Positions 1-13,223 of a stretch of 64,000 nucleotides of DNA are shown one piece after another. The stretch covers positions 28,006,770-28,070,769 of the forward strand of contig NC_080682.1 in NCBI RefSeq assembly GCF_030445035.2. Direction: 5' to 3'. Position numbers and translations under genes: made by a program. The notes below the pieces were generated by a model. The model was given only the letters and a program-made list of their open reading frames with translations. It searched no databases and was not told the DNA's origin. Each line of letters starts with the position of its first letter. Within the stretch, counting starts at the first letter, position 1. This DNA comes from Dasypus novemcinctus (taxonomy: Eukaryota > Chordata > Mammalia > Cingulata > Dasypodidae).

Positions 1-1262
1 ATCTTGTGAAGAAAAACTACATTTATTATATACCTAAAGCCCACTGTCTATTGTCAGACACTCTGTAAGGGCTCAGTAAATATAATCCATTTTTACCATT
101 ATTATATACCAACAATCATTTGCAAGTAAAAACTAATGTCCATGATTTGTCATGTTCTATTCCAGTATTATTTTATTTAACATTATTAGAAGACTTCAGT
201 TTTACAATATATATAATTTTGACATACTATCATTAACAAAAGGATATTGTCTTATAAAATAATTCATGCCAAATCTTATGTCCTTATGATATGCATCAAT
301 ATACATAGGGACCTCCAAATAGCTTAATATTTTCATATTTTCCAAAGCTTATATCACATTATTTAATAATATCATATTTGCTTTTCAAAATATGTATTCA
401 ATTAAAAATATGCAAACCCTGAACTTATCATTGTCTGCAAATCAGATAATCTATTGGCAAACATTGCCAACACAAAGGAACAGTGCATTTTCTAAATTGT
501 AGAAATGTGCATAAATGAAAGCAAAGCCAGAACTGTTCATTAAAATTACCAGAAATTTTAAAATACTTATAAATAAAAGATACAATGTGTGTAAAAGATG
601 AGAGATTAGCCCAAAATATAGTATTAAGAAAAGCAAATGCTTATCAAATAAATCTCTAAATGCAAACAAAAGAAAGATGACTGCAATAAATAGAGATTAT
701 AGACAACTTAGACTTCATAGCAAAAAACCAAAATACAATAATTTATATGAATATTATATATGATAAGAAAACAATTACCTAGAAATTCAGAATGTAGAGG
801 AAAATAAAGCATGTTAATCACATGAATAAACTAATGAAAAATGGTGAAATTTTGGAAAGTAGTTAAAAATTTAAATAAAAAATAGGGGTTGAATATTATT
901 TTAATTCTTCAAAAACCATTTCAGAAAATAAACAAATATAATTCTACAAAGAAAAACTTAATATATGTTAAAATAGCTTGATTGAAAAATATATATATAA
1001 TAGCCATGACAAAAGTTTAAAGCAAGAGTCAAATAATTGGTAAATGAAAAAACATGCAATTTGTTAAATATACATTAAAATAGCAGAGAAAATTAAGGCT
1101 GAAATTTGAGATTATATAGAGGAATTTTTAATGCAAATGTTTTTGAACTATATGAAAAATATGGATTAATCATCCATTCTTAAGTATATAAATCTTCTCT
1201 ATGAAGGGTTAGTTAATTGATCATAGAAGAATTGATCATGGAAGAATTTATTTATTTTAAAT
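1..1262. repeat. Duplicated block, copy A (partial)
   Basis: Matches copy B from 19453 and copy C from 57618 (continuing at 61449). Shared anchors include ATCTTGTGAA at 1, 19453 and 57618, the stretch ending TTTTGACATA near 220 and 19725, and AATGAAAG followed by GCCAG near 515, 20062 and 61794. Divergence is clear (many substitutions and indels), so the duplication is old. No receptor sequence is found. The block is broken near 1262 by L1 DNA, well before the position where copy B carries its receptor. Confidence 0.75.
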
Positions 1263-2580
1263 ATTTTTTATTAATTTTTAAAAGACATATGGATCACACA
1301 AAATGTTACACTAAAAAATATAGGAGGCCTGGATGGTGCTTCAGAGGTAATCACCGGACATTGTAAATCCTCACAGGGCCTACATGATGGAATAGAGGAG
1401 AGTATGGGCCATGATGTGAACCAATGTATATGAGGTGCAGAGGTGCCCAAAGATGTACTTACCAAATCCAATGGATGTGTCATGATGATGGGAACGAGTG
1501 TTGTTGGGGGGGGAGAGGGGGGGTGGGGGGGTGGGGTTGAATGGGACCTCACATATATATTTTTAATGTAATATTATTACAAAGTCAATAAAAAATAAAA
1601 AAATAAAAAATAAAAAAAAATATATATAGGAGGTTCCCATATACTCCTCCCCCCACATTCCCCACTCTTCCCACATCAGCAACTTCTTTCATTAGTAGTG
1701 GTATATTCATTGCATTTGATTAATACATTTTGGAACACTGCTACACAGGATGGATTATAGTTTGCATTGTAGTTTACATTCTCTCCCATTCCATTCAGTG
1801 GGTTATGGCAGGATATGTAATGTCCTGCACTGGTCCCTGCAATATCTTTCAGGACAACTCCAAGTCCCCAAAATACCCCCATATCACACCTCTTTTTCCA
1901 TCTCTCTGCCTTCAGAAACTCCCGTGGCCATGGTTTCCACATCAATGATATAATTTCTTCCATTGGTAGAGTCACAATAATTCTATAGTAGAATATCAGT
2001 AAGTCTACTCTAATCCATATTTTATTCCTCTCTTGAGGACCCTGGGATGGCGATGCCCACTCTACCTCTCAACTGAGAAGGGACTTCATTCCCACATGGC
2101 TGGTAGATGGGACTCTTGTGTCTGCAGTTGTAGACCCTCTTGGTTCCTTGGTGTGGTGTTTGCCCATCCTCACTTCATTGTCAGTGACCTGGGCAAGTTC
2201 AATGAACTGGAGACTAGGTGCTGCAACACCCCTGAGGTTCAGGGCCCAGCTGGCCCATGAACAGCCCAGAGATTCAAGTGTCCTGGGTATACACCAATGC
2301 CAGCACCAAACACAGGTTCATTCAAAAGGACAGAAGAAGCATGTGTAGAGAAGTCACATCTGAGTCCAATTCTAACAGACTCAGGAGCACAAATTCCAAA
2401 ATAGGGCCCGAACTGGTAAGGCACCGAACTCTGGAGCTATCTGTCTTGACCATAGGACCTGGGTGTCTCTGTAGCCCTCAGGAACACCACTACCTGGGGT
2501 TGTATCTACTTGTATCTACTTTGGCTGTCTCTGAGATCCTGCTGAGACATGCATAAGCATGACCCCCAAAATACATTCAT
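1263..2580 (-). mobile_element. L1 3' UTR fragment, 5'-truncated, with a nested insertion
   Basis: The reversed L1 tail starts at about 1263-1325 and resumes at about 1628 with the AGGAGGTTCCCATATACTCC tract. This tract recurs at the 3' ends of the other L1 copies here (50530, 57827, 3238). The body contains the same 3' UTR landmarks: the ATTGCATTTG run, TGGATTATAG, CAGTAAGTC and the ending near CTGAGACATGCATAAG. It carries no ORF2 remnant. It is interrupted at 1328-1612 by an opposite-strand L1 tail. Confidence 0.7.
1328..1612 (+). mobile_element. Short L1 3' tail inserted in opposite orientation
   Basis: This is the reverse complement of the start of the L1 3' UTR seen at 15440-15652: it contains GTCATGATGATGGGA, a G-rich run at 1505-1537, GGGACCTCACATATATA and a terminal A-rich tail at 1585-1620. 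The flanks repeat AAAAAATATAGGAGG (1313-1327) as AAAAAATATATATAGGAGG (1615-1633), which fits a target-site duplication. It was severely 5'-truncated on arrival. Confidence 0.7.
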
Positions 2581-3164
2581 ACAAAAATTTTACTATTAAT
2601 TGAAAACATAGACAGAGACACTAAAATATAAATTTTTATATGATTTCTTGTATTGTTTTCATGAAACAACATAAGTTGTCTGAATTTATACAGAAATTGG
2701 AATTTAACTTCATTATATATTTTTACTGTAGAATTCTCTGGTTTTTTTCTAAACCACTTAAGAAGCTATTTATTCTATGTATTAGAACATCATTTCACCT
2801 GAGATAGTCTTTCTGTGAAAATAAGCATATGCTATTTTCTTCTCAGTGCAGTAATTTTAAGATCTTTTGCACGTTCTTTTTTTGACAGAAGAACATCTCA
2901 ATATGATAAAACATTAGTGCAGTTCATTTTAATGACACAAATCATTTGAAGACCAATAAATGCAGCCTGGTCCAATGCATGAAAAATGCTTTACTACTTT
3001 GAACCCTGAAAATACATGGCCCAGTGAAATAAGACTGGTTCAAACCCCTTGACCATGACACACTGAAAAAAAAAGTTACCATGCAGAAGTCTTGTTTCTA
3101 AATAGGGATGCAGGATTCAAATGTGTTCAATCATGAAGGCTTGTTGTTCATATATAGGAGCCTT
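2581..3164. other. Unassigned AT-rich intergenic DNA
   Basis: No gene, repeat family or convincing match to copies B or C could be recognised here. Confidence 0.4.
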
Positions 3165-6100
3165 TCTTTTTCCATTTTTAATTTTTGAAAATTTTTCTGT
3201 CTTTATTTGATTTTTTAATGTTACATTCAAAAAATATGAGGTCCCCATATACTCCCCACCCCCTTCATCCCACCTCTCCCCTCCCCCCATAACAACAACC
3301 TCCTCCATCATCATGAGACATTCATTGCATTTGGTGAATACATCTCTGAGCACTGCTGAACCTCATGGTCAATGGTCCACACCATAGTCCACACTCTCCT
3401 AGAGTCCACACAGTAGGCCATGGGAGGACACACAATGTTCAGTAACTGTCCCTGCAGCACCACCCAGGACAACTCCAACCCCTGAAAATGCCTCCACATC
3501 ACATCTCTTCCTCCCACTCCCTATGCCCAGTAGCCACCATGGCCACTCTCTCCACACCAATGCCACACCTTCTTTGATTACTAATCACAACAGTTCATGA
3601 ATACAATATCAGTAAGTCAACTCTAATCCATAATCTATTCCTCCATCCTGTGGACATTAGAATGGTTGTGTCCACTCCACATCTATATCAAGAGTGGGCT
3701 TAGATTCCATATGGATGCTGGATGCAATTCTCCTGCTTTCAGTTGTAGGCACTCTTGGCTCCCTTGTGTGGTGGCTGACCTTCTTCACCTCCACATTAGC
3801 TGAATGCAGTAAGTCCAATAAACCAGAGTTTAGGAGTTGCAAGTCTTCTGAGGCTCTGGGCCTTGCTATCACATGGTCAGTCCAGAGATTCAGGTCCCCT
3901 GGGTATACATTAAACCCCAATACCAACTACAGTTCCAGTAAAAGTAAATGGAGAGTCTTGTGGACAAAGATCATATCTGAGTCCAGCTCCATCACACAAA
4001 AACACAAACTCCAAGTAGGGCCAAATGACATGGCACTGACCTCCATCTGTCATGACCATAGAACCTGTGGGTCTCTATAGCCCTCAGAAGAACCAATACC
4101 TTGGGTTGTAACTACTTTATCTGTCTCTGGGGCTCTGCTGAGGTATGCATAAGGGCAACCCCTCTGATAACTTCCCAGCTCTTCTTGGAGACTCATAGCC
4201 ATATAAACTCATTTGTGCTTTCCATTCCCCCTTGATTCAGGTCAAAAAGCATTTTTAACTCCTGGTATTATATGTAGACTGAGATATTCTGCTGCTCCAT
4301 GTTGACCCTTTTATTCAAGGTCATTTTCTATTTACATCATCAGCTGGTACTTGATAGTAACCCCTCAGCACCAGGGAGGCTTATCCCCAGTAGTCATGTC
4401 CTATGCTGGGGGGAAGGCAATACATGTACATGCTGAGTTTGGCTTTGAGACTGGCCATTTTGAGCAACATGGAGGCTCTCAGGAAGTAACTCTTAGGCAC
4501 CCTGCTGCTCTAGGCCTTGTTCTTATTTCAGGTGCACAGGCTCACAAGCACAGTCATTAGTAAAAAGGGCTCATTGTTGGACCTTCCTTCTTTTTTGGTT
4601 TTTCCCGTTGGACTTGGGGGATTGTTGCTGTTCCTTTAGGGACTGTGATAAACCTCCCCTGCCAAGGAACTCAGCTCTCCCTCAGTTGTTGTTCCCAATT
4701 GTAACTACTATGAAAATATCCAGGGCGGCGGACTTGGCCCAGTGGTGAGGGTGTCCATCTACCATATGGGAGGTCTGCAGTTCAAACCCCAGGCCTCCTT
4801 GACCAGTGTGCAGCTGGCCCATTTGCAGTGCTGATGCACGCAAGGACTGCCGAGCCATGCAGGGGTGTCCCCCGCATAGGGGAGCCCCACACACAAGGAG
4901 TGCACCCCGTAAGGAGAGCTGCCCAGTGCAAAAAAATGTGCAGCCTGACCAGGAATGGCACCACCCACATGGAGAGCTGACACAACAAGATGATGCAACC
5001 AAAAGAAATACAGATTCCCATGCTGCTGACAACAATAGAAGTGGACAAACAAGACACAGAAAATAGACACAGAGAACAGACAACAGGGGTTGGGGAGGGG
5101 GGGAAGGGGAGAGAAATAAATAAATCTGAAAAAAAAAAGAAAAAGAAAATATCCAAATATTTTTATGTACCCTGGATATATGCCCTGGAGAAATCCCTGC
5201 CAATCATGTGTCCTCTGTCAATAACATCCCACAACAGTATTCCTCCCCTGCCATTGTTGAACCTCTTTGTGATCCAAAACTTCTTCAGAAGTGAGGCCAA
5301 ATATATTTCCAGGTTCCATTAATAGTAAAATGGAATATAGTGATGACTTTAAAGGTTAGATATAGAATACATATTAATTTAGAAAAATTAAGGTAAAAAT
5401 AAATTGGGGTATCAAAAAATTAAAAAATGCAAAAGCTTTGTTTTTGATGTCTTGCTTCCATCACTACAATAAGTGTTGCCCTGTATGCAAATTGGCAAGG
5501 CAACTTCTTCTGTCTTTTCCTCAGTGTCTACTTCCTTTTTCTTTATTCCCTAATTATTGAGCTTATCTTCACAAAAGTTTTAAATCACAGTAATTCATAT
5601 ATACAATATACAGTACTCCCACATTTCCAAAATAAAGCCCTTTTCCCTTCTACAGCAATAATCTTTTTTACATATTCATACTATATTTACTGAAACTGAT
5701 GTATAGGTACTGAGACAATAGCTTTCAAACAAGGTAACATTTGGGTTTACATTGTGGTTTATATTCAAAACTATACAATTTTCTTAATTTTTAGTTATCT
5801 TATGTTTTACATTATGATTTACATTTTAGTCTATCAGCTCCAATATATTTTTGGTGTAATTTTACATGTCTTATATCCATCCTTGCATACTCTTGTGGAA
5901 CACTTCTATTGCCCACACAGTTACATTGATTCCATCTATTCAATACCTTTCTACCCCTCCCCTTAGCCCACAGTGACAGTCAATCTTCATTGCTTGAAGG
6001 GCCATGTTCAGAGATACTTGCAACAGTGTTGAGGGCTTGACATGCTCAACTGCCCTAATGCATTGGGAGGTATGATTTCTCTCAAGAAATACAATTCCCT

Positions 6101-6599
6101 CTATTTGAGAACATCAGTCCTCCCCAGGATGTGGGTAGACCTTCACCCTCATTTTATGGTTCTCTATCCAATGATAAAACCCACTATGGCAAAATGAGCA
6201 CTAACACACTCTGTAGGAGCCTTTCCTGTGTTGGATTATCCCCTTTAATCATCTTAAACAGATAACCATCCTTACATTTTTGAAAAAGTTTTCTCAGCAT
6301 TATACTCTCAACCACATACCTGACAATTTTCTATGTTCATATGTTACCCCACCCTCCCCCCAATTTCTTGGGCAATATTACCCATCCTCCCATCCCTAGC
6401 CCCCCTCAAGCCCACAAAGTCCCACCCTAAAGTATCCCTATGCCTCCATTTTATCCCTTCCTTGTACAAATACTTACCTCCAGCTTATCATAGATTTCAC
6501 CCATGTAGGTGTCAGCTTACATTCTTCCTCTACCCACACAATTTCCTTTAAGCCTATCATCCAGTCTCTAGCTCTCTGAGGCAGCTTGGTTTACTTATT
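3165..6599 (-). other. Long 3' UTR of L1-1
   Basis: About 3.0 kb of non-coding L1 sequence lies after the ORF2 end, not counting the nested DAS-SINE. It is collinear with 26383-29235 in L1-2 and 57796-61127 in L1-3. Landmarks shared in order are the ATTGCATTTGG tract, ACCATGGCCAC, the CAGTAAGTC tract, AGCTGGTACTTG, GCTCATTGTTGG or GCTCACTGGTGG, AATAGTAAAATGGAAT, CAGTGACAGTCAATCTTCAT, and TTTCTTGGGCAATATTACCC. Several short proline- and serine-rich open frames here have no protein signature. Confidence 0.75.
4723..5144 (+). mobile_element. DAS-SINE (armadillo tRNA-derived SINE) inside L1-1
   Basis: The tRNA-like head has an A-box-like TGGCCCAGTGG and a B-box-like AGTTCAAACCC. It is followed by the DAS body (CCTCCTTGACC, CAGGGGTGTCC, GGAGCCCCACAC, AGTGCA) and a tail of AAATAAATAAATCT then poly-A. 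A perfect 11-bp target duplication GAAAATATCCA flanks it (4712-4722 and 5145-5155). The L1-3 3' UTR shows the empty site near 59758. DAS-SINEs are RNA polymerase III units mobilised by L1 machinery. The antisense open frame of 173 aa here is spurious. Confidence 0.93.
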
Positions 6600-9500
6600 T
6601 CATATCATTGAGGTCATGTAGTATTTGTCCTTCAATGCCTGGGTTGCTTTACTCAACATAAGATTCTCAAGATTCATCCATGTTATCTCGTGTATTTGTA
6701 GTGAATTTGTTCTTAAAGTTGAGTAGTACTCGATTGTATGTATATACCACATTTTATTTATCCATCCATCTGTTGATGGGCATTTGGGTTGATTCCAACT
6801 TTTGCAATAGTCAACAATGCTGTTATGAACATTGATGTGCATATATCAGTTTGTGTCCTTGTTTTCAGTTCTACTGGGTATATACCCAGCAGTGGAATTG
6901 CTGGTTCATATGGCAAATCTATAGCTAAACTGTCCTCCAGAATGGCTGGATCTTTCTGCATTCCCACCAGCAGTAGATGAGTGTTCCCATTCCTCCATAT
7001 CCTCTCCAGGATTTGTAGTCTTCTGTTTTTTTCATAGCTGTCAATCTTATGGGAGTAAGATGGTATCTCATTGTAGTTTTGATTTGCATTTCCCTAATAG
7101 GTAGAGATTTGGAGCATTTTTTCATGTGTTTTTCACCATTTCTATTTCTTCTTTGGAGAAGTGTCTGTATAAATCTTTTTTCCCATTTTTAAAATAGTTT
7201 TTTTTGTCATTTTGTTCTCGAGATATAGGAGTTCTTTATATATGCAGGTTGTAAGTCTCCTATCATATATATGGTCACCAAATATTTTCTCTCATTGTGT
7301 AGGCTCTCTTTTCAATTTCTTGACAAACTCCTTTGAGGTGCAGAAGGCTTTAATTTTGAGGAAGTCCCATTTATCTATTTGTTCTTTTGCTGCTCGTGCT
7401 TTTGGTGTGAATTTCATGAAGCCATTTCCTATTACAAGTTCCTGTAGATGCTTCCCTACACTGCTTTCCAAAGTCTTTATGCTCATGGCTCTTATATTTA
7501 GGTCTTTGATCCATCTTGAGTTGATTTTTGTATAAGGTGTGAGTTGGTAATCCTATTTCATTCTTTTACATATGGATATCTAGTTTTCCAGGCACCATTT
7601 GTTGAATAGGCCATTCTCTCCCAGTTGAAAGGGTTTGGTGACTTTATTGAATATTATATGACTAAATATATGAGAATGTATATCAGAAGTCTCAATTCGG
7701 TTACATTGGTCTGTGTGTCTCTCCTTGTGGCAATACCATGCTGTTTTCACTACTGTAGCTTTGTAGTATGTTTTGAAGTTAGGTAGTGTGATTCCTCCAA
7801 TTTCAGTTTTCTTTTTCAATATGTCTTTGGTTATTCAGGGACTCTTTCCTTTCCAAATAAATTTCATAGCTAGTTCTTCTAGTTCCTTAAAGAATGCTGT
7901 GTTGATTTTTATTGGGATTGCATTGAATGTGTAGATCAGTTTTGGTAGGATAGACATCTTAATAATATTTAGTCTTCCTTTCCATGAACAGGGAATATTC
8001 TTCCATTTATTTAGGTCTTCTTTGATTTCCTTGAACAGAGTTGTGTAGTTCTCTGTGTATAAGTTTTTACATCTTTAGTTAAATTTATTCCTAGGCATTT
8101 AATTTTTTTTTTGACTATTGTAAATGGTATCTATTTTTGATTGCTTCCTGAGCTTGCTCATTATTGGTATACAGAAATGTTACTGACTTTTGTGCATTTA
8201 TCTTATAACCTGCGACTTTACTAAACTCATTTATGAGTTCTAGAAGCTTTGTTGTAGATCTCTCAGGGTTTTCTATGTATAGGATTATGTCATCTGCAAA
8301 TAATGAATATTGGCTTCTTCCTTTCCAATTTGAATGCCTTTTATATCTGGTTCTTACCTCAGTGCTCGAGCAAGTACTTCTACGACAATGTTAAATAGAA
8401 GAGGTGATAGTGGGCATCCTTGTCTTGTTCGTGATCTTAGAGGGAAAGATTTTAGGATTTCACCATTGTAAACAATGTTGGCTGTGGGTTTTTCATATAT
8501 ACTCTTTATCATGTTCAGAAAATTTCCTTGTATTCCAATCATTTGCAGTGTTTTTATCAAGAAATTGTGCTGTATTTTGTCAAATACTTTTTCTGCATCT
8601 GTAGATATAATCGTGAATTTTTTCCTTCAATCTGTTTATATGGTGTATTACATTGATTGATTTTCTTATGTTGAACCATCCTTGCATACCTGGAATGAAT
8701 CCCACTTGTTTATGTTGTATAATTCATTTAATGTGTTGTTGAATACAGTTAGCAAGTATTTTGTTGAGGATATTTGCATCTAGGTTCATTAATGAAATTG
8801 GTCTGTAATTTTCCTTTTTTGTGGTGTCTTTGTTTGGTTTGGTAGTAGTTTAATGTTGGCATCATAGAATGAGTTAGGTAATGTTCCTTCTGTTTCAATT
8901 TTTTGGAAGAGTTTCAGCAAGATTGGCATTATTTCTTTCCGGAATGTTTTGTAGAATTCATCTGTGAAGCTGTCTGGCCCTGGGCTCTTCTTAGTTGCGA
9001 GGTTTTTAATGACGGATTCTATCTCTTTACTTGTGATTGGTTTGTTGAGATCATCAATTTCTTCTTTCATCAATATAGGCTGCTTATGTGTTTCTAGGAA
9101 TTTGTCCAATTCCTCTGAATGCCATTTTTGTTGGAATATAGTTTTTCAAAGTATCCTCTTATGATAGTCTTTATTTCTGTGGAGTCAGTGGTGGTATCTC
9201 CTTTCTCATTTCTTATTTTGTGTATTTACATCTTCTCTCTCTTTTTCTTTGTTAGTCTAGGTAAGGATTTGTCAATTTTATTTATCTTCTCAAAGAACCA
9301 GCTCTTGGTTTTATCTTCTCAAGTGCTTTATTATTTTCTATTTCATTTAGTTCTGCTCTGATCTTTGTTATTTCTTTCTTTCTTCTTCCTGTGGTGTTAC
9401 TTTGTTGTTTATTTTCTAATTCCTCCAAATATGCAGTTAGTTCTTCAATTTTTGCTCTTTCTGCTTTTTTGATGTGTGAATTTATGGCTATAAATTTCCC

Positions 9501-10386
9501 TCTTAGTACTGGTTTTGATGCGTCCCACAAATTTTGGTATGTTGTGTTATCATTTTCATTAGTTTCAAGGTATTTATTAATTTCTTTTGAGATTTAATCT
9601 TTGACCCACTGTTTTTCTAAGAGTGTGCTGTTTAATTTTCATATCTTGGTGTGAAATCTGGGCCTCTGCCCTCACAGATTTCCAGGTTCACTCCACTGTG
9701 GTCAGAGATATTATTTTGTAAGATTTCAATCTTTCTGAATTCATTGCACCTTTCTTTGTGGCCTAGCATATACTCTATCTTGGAGAATGATCCATGTGCA
9801 CTTGAGAAAAATGTATATCCTGCTGTATTCTGGTGTAATGATCTGTATACATCAATTAGGCCCAGCTCCTCTAATATACTGTTCAAAGCTTTTGTTTCTT
9901 TGTTGATTCTCTTATGAGATGTTCTGTCCAAAGTTGATAGTGGGGTATTAAATTCTGCCACTATACTTGTAGAGGCATCTGTTCTTTCACTTAGGTTTTC
10001 CAGTGTTTGCCTCACATTTTTGGAGGTGCCCTTGTTAGGAGAATAAATATTTATGATTGTTCATTATTCTTGAAAGAGTATCCCTTTCACAAATATGTAG
10101 TATCCATCTTTGTCTCCCACAAACTTTTCACATTTAAAGTCTATTTTGTCTGATATTAATATAGCTACTCCTGCCTTTTTTGGTTATTGTTTGCTTGTAA
10201 GATTGTTTTCCAGCCATTCACTTTCAACCTCCTTGAATCAGTGGGTCTAAGATGTTTTTCTTGTAGACAGCATATAGATGAGTCCTATTTTCTTATCTAA
10301 TCTTCCAGTCTGAATCTTTTGACAGGTGAGTTTAATCCATTGACATTCAGTGTTATTACTTTCAAGGAATTATTTATGTTAGCCAT
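6600..10386 (-). pseudogene. L1-1 ORF2 remnant (endonuclease / reverse transcriptase)
   Basis: Minus-strand fragments in the right order resemble L1 ORF2p. The expected start is the ATG at 10386-10384. Endonuclease pieces lie at 9632-10015, an inter-domain linker at 9282-9530, a KKSPGPDSF stretch at 8789-9109, and RT at 8354-8560. The local FADD catalytic codons are still present at 8300-8289. C-terminal pieces lie at 7580-7819, 7292-7486, 6925-7125 and 6600-6842, ending near WINKMWYIHTIEYYSTLR. At least seven frame breaks or stops separate the pieces. It cannot make a working protein. Confidence 0.88.
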
Positions 10387-10507
10387 ATTTTCTTTGGACT
10401 TGTGTTTGTCATATTTTATTTTTTTCCTTCTCTTTTTGACTTTTTTGTTGCTCTTATACTCTCCTCCAACTCTTCCTCTCCTGTTTTTTTCTTTCTTCCT
10501 GCAGATC

Positions 10508-11371
10508 TCCCCTTAGTATTTCTTGAAGGGCTGGGTTCTTGTTGGCATACTCTTTTAATTTATATTTATCTGTGAATATTTTGAAATCTCTATCATTTTT
10601 GAATGCAAGTTTAGCTAGGTAGAGTATTCTTGGTTGGAATTTTTTTTTGTTTTAGTACCTTGACTATATCATACCACTGCTTTCTTGCCTCTGTGGTTTC
10701 AGATGAGAAGTCAGCATTTAATCTTATAGAGCCTCCCTCATATGATGGTTCTCTTTTCTCTTTCTGCTTTTAGAATTTTCTCTTTGTCTTGAGCATTGGA
10801 TAAATTGACAAGTATATGTCTTGGGCTGGGCCTTTTGGGATTTATGGTGTTTGCGGTGTGTTGTGCTACCTGCACATGTACGTCCATCTCTCTCAGTAGA
10901 TTTGGGAAGTTTTCAACCATTATTTCCTCCAACACCCCTTCAGTCCCCTTAAAACTTCTCTTCTCCTTCTGGGATGCCTATAATACATATGTTTGTGTGT
11001 TTTGCATTGTCATTCAGGTCCCTAAGTCCCAGCTGGATTTTTTCAATCTTTTTGTTGATCAGTTCTACTATCTGTTTGAATTCAGATGTACTGTCCTCCA
11101 TGTCACTAATTCTCTCCTCTGCCTCTTCTATTCTGCTGCTATTTGCTGAGAGTGTATTTTTGATTTCTTGAACTGTGGTGTTCATCACCATCATATCTGT
11201 TATCTTTTTGCATATGTCTACAACTTCCTCTCCAAGTGTGTTCTTCATATTTTTAATCTCTTCCTTTACTTTATTAAGTTGGTCTCTAATATATGTTTTT
11301 TAGATCTCTAATTACTTGTCCAATGTTCTGTTCCTCTTCCTGATTTTATTTTGTTCATTGGATTTGGCCAT
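10508..11371 (-). pseudogene. L1-1 ORF1 remnant (RNA-binding coiled-coil protein)
   Basis: Fragments at 10949-11248 (coiled-coil part, ISDMEDSTSEFKQIVELINKK region) and 10738-10935 (RRM and C-terminal part, PSPRHILVNLSNAQDKEKIL) match the order of ORF1p in L1-2. The expected start is an ATG at 11371-11369. Frame breaks and an early stop disable it. In live elements this protein binds L1 RNA as a trimer. Confidence 0.85.
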
Positions 11372-13223
11372 GTTTTCCTGATTATTGGTTTGGTTTGTAG
11401 TTTTTTGTTGCTGTCTGGTCATCATTTTTTCTTGATGGGTTTAATCAGTTCCTTAGCTTCTTTGTCTAGTCTTGGGGATTAATTAGTTGTTGTTTGTGCA
11501 TGTTATGTCTTCCCTTTGTCACTTTGTTCTCCTTACTCTATTTTCTTGTTGCTGGCTAAGTTCACTTTGAGGGAAAATATTAGGGTCAGGGAAAGCAACA
11601 TGAGTAAGAAAAGAAAATGTATAAAGTCATATTCATAATTAATGTTAACAGAGCAACAATGTGAGATCTAGGAGAATGGATATTAGACTCATGTAAGTTG
11701 TGTAGGGTTATAGCAGTAAGTAGAGTACCTATAATGAGACAGTCTACTGAATATGGGGAGGAATATAGTATGAATTAAAAGGCTAGTGTTTTCATGAGAG
11801 AGGGAAAGAGAAAAGAAAGACAATAATATCAAAGGTGGATAAAAGAAAGAAACAGAACAAAAGTGTTAGAAATAAAAAGTCAGACAATTTGGGGGCCAAA
11901 GAAAGTGATGTGGAATGTAAGAGAAACAATAGATGGTGGAGGATAGAAAGATGTAGGGGAAAGGGGATAGTGTAGGTGACCAAATCAATACTCACAGAAA
12001 AGAGGAAATGGAGGATGAGGAAACCCAGCAAATGTAAAGTTCTCCCTACAGCACCTATTATATAAAGAAGATAAAATAAAAATAAGAAAAACATAGAAAA
12101 GAAAAAAAAGATAGAAGAGAAAAGGGGGGGGGGGGGACAAAAAAAAAGGGGGGGACATGCAAGAAGAAAAAGAAGAGAAAAAAATAAATGAGAAAGGACC
12201 TTGGGTGATAGAATGGGAGAAAAGACCAGGAGACAATGCAATATTAGCAACCACGACAAAACAAAACAAACAAACAAACAAAAGAACCAACATTTCAAGC
12301 TAGGAATCCTCTTTGCAGTTAAATAATATGCTTAGGGATCTGACCTTCCCCCTTTCTCCCTTCCTCACTTCTCTCTCTCCCAGGGCAAGAGGAAAGCTGC
12401 CTGAGAGGTCTGGTAGGAGATTCAAGTAGGTCCTTGTTGAACCAACTCAACACAGAAGACAATGACTCTTTATTTCCAGTGTGAGAGCACCTACACCTCA
12501 CCAGAAACCCCAAATATGCTACTGGAAGCTTAGATAGCACCTCCTACAGTCCCTCCCCCTTAGGTGTGCTAGGGAAGGTCTGATTGATTTTCTGACCCTG
12601 CCTTCTCCCAGACCAAGTTTCCTATCCCAGGACGTTTAGGTAAATTGGGCTTCCTCAGCAGATTCACCTCTCCTTTCTTCCCAGACTCTCCCCAAATCAG
12701 CTGGTACACTCCTCCAAGTTCAAGGAGAGAGAGAGAGGAAAAAAAACACAGAACACAAAACACTGAGGGCTAGGGTAATCAAGGCCCTCAGATGGACCTC
12801 AGGGCGTGGTGGATTCAGGGGTGGGAAGTCCATGATATTGCAGACACAGGGTGTGTGAGCCTCTGGAGTGTGGGCCACCAGCGTTTAGGGGACATAGACC
12901 TTGGAACCACACATCTGGTTAACACAGACCTGGGAACACCACAGCACAACAAAGCCTTCAGGAATCAGAGCAGCTGGGCCACCAGCCCTAGAAGGAGGGG
13001 TCCCACCCACAACCTCTGACCTCCATGTCAGAAACCCAAAATTCCACCTCTCACAATATTCTCTTCTGTCATTGTCTCACCAAATTGACATCCAGACACC
13101 TCCCTGCAAACATCCAAAACAGCCAGGTCCAGCAGGACTCCGACCCTACTCAGCTGCTTTGCAGGAGAGATTATGATGTGCACTCACTCAGACACAATCT
13201 TGCCCCACCTCTTCAATCACCAT
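11372..13223 (-). promoter_or_regulatory. 5' region of L1-1
   Basis: This is collinear with 33988-36005 of L1-2. It includes a purine-rich stretch on the plus strand (about 11790-12300) with a G run at 12126-12138, then a GC-richer segment from about 12330. Only one copy of the roughly 200-bp unit that L1-2 carries in tandem is present, starting at CCCAAAATTCC near 13034. In L1 this region normally holds the internal promoter. The long antisense open frame 11792-12298 is low-complexity (F, S and L rich) and not a gene. Confidence 0.65.

Larger units (their letters stand above)
3165..13223 (-). mobile_element. L1-1: near full-length, decayed L1 retrotransposon (about 10 kb)
   Basis: In minus-strand order it has a 5' region (13223-11372), an ORF1 remnant, an ORF2 remnant and a very long 3' UTR (about 6600 down to 3165, including a DAS-SINE). 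The 5' end ends in the same CACTCACTCAGACAC motif as L1-2. Flanks ATAGGAGCCTTTC (about 3156) and ATAGGTGCCTTTT (about 13222) form a plausible imperfect target-site duplication. Both ORFs are broken many times, so the copy is dead. Confidence 0.88.

Noticed and set aside
1271..1552. Proline- and serine-rich 93-codon frame
   Set aside because: Antisense of a G-rich L1 3' UTR run; no protein features beyond composition.
4723..4800. tRNA-like sequence with A and B boxes
   Set aside because: It is the head of a DAS-SINE, repeated at other SINEs with the full SINE body and A-rich tail, and not a functional tRNA gene.
4682..5203. 173-codon minus-strand open frame with cysteine- and serine-rich stretches
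   Set aside because: It is the antisense of a DAS-SINE; near-identical frames recur at the other SINEs (44632-44928, 46017-46427, 46583-46951).
11792..12298. 168-codon minus-strand open frame, hydrophobic and apparently membrane-like
   Set aside because: It reads through a purine-rich low-complexity part of the L1-1 5' region; composition alone gives runs of F, L and S.
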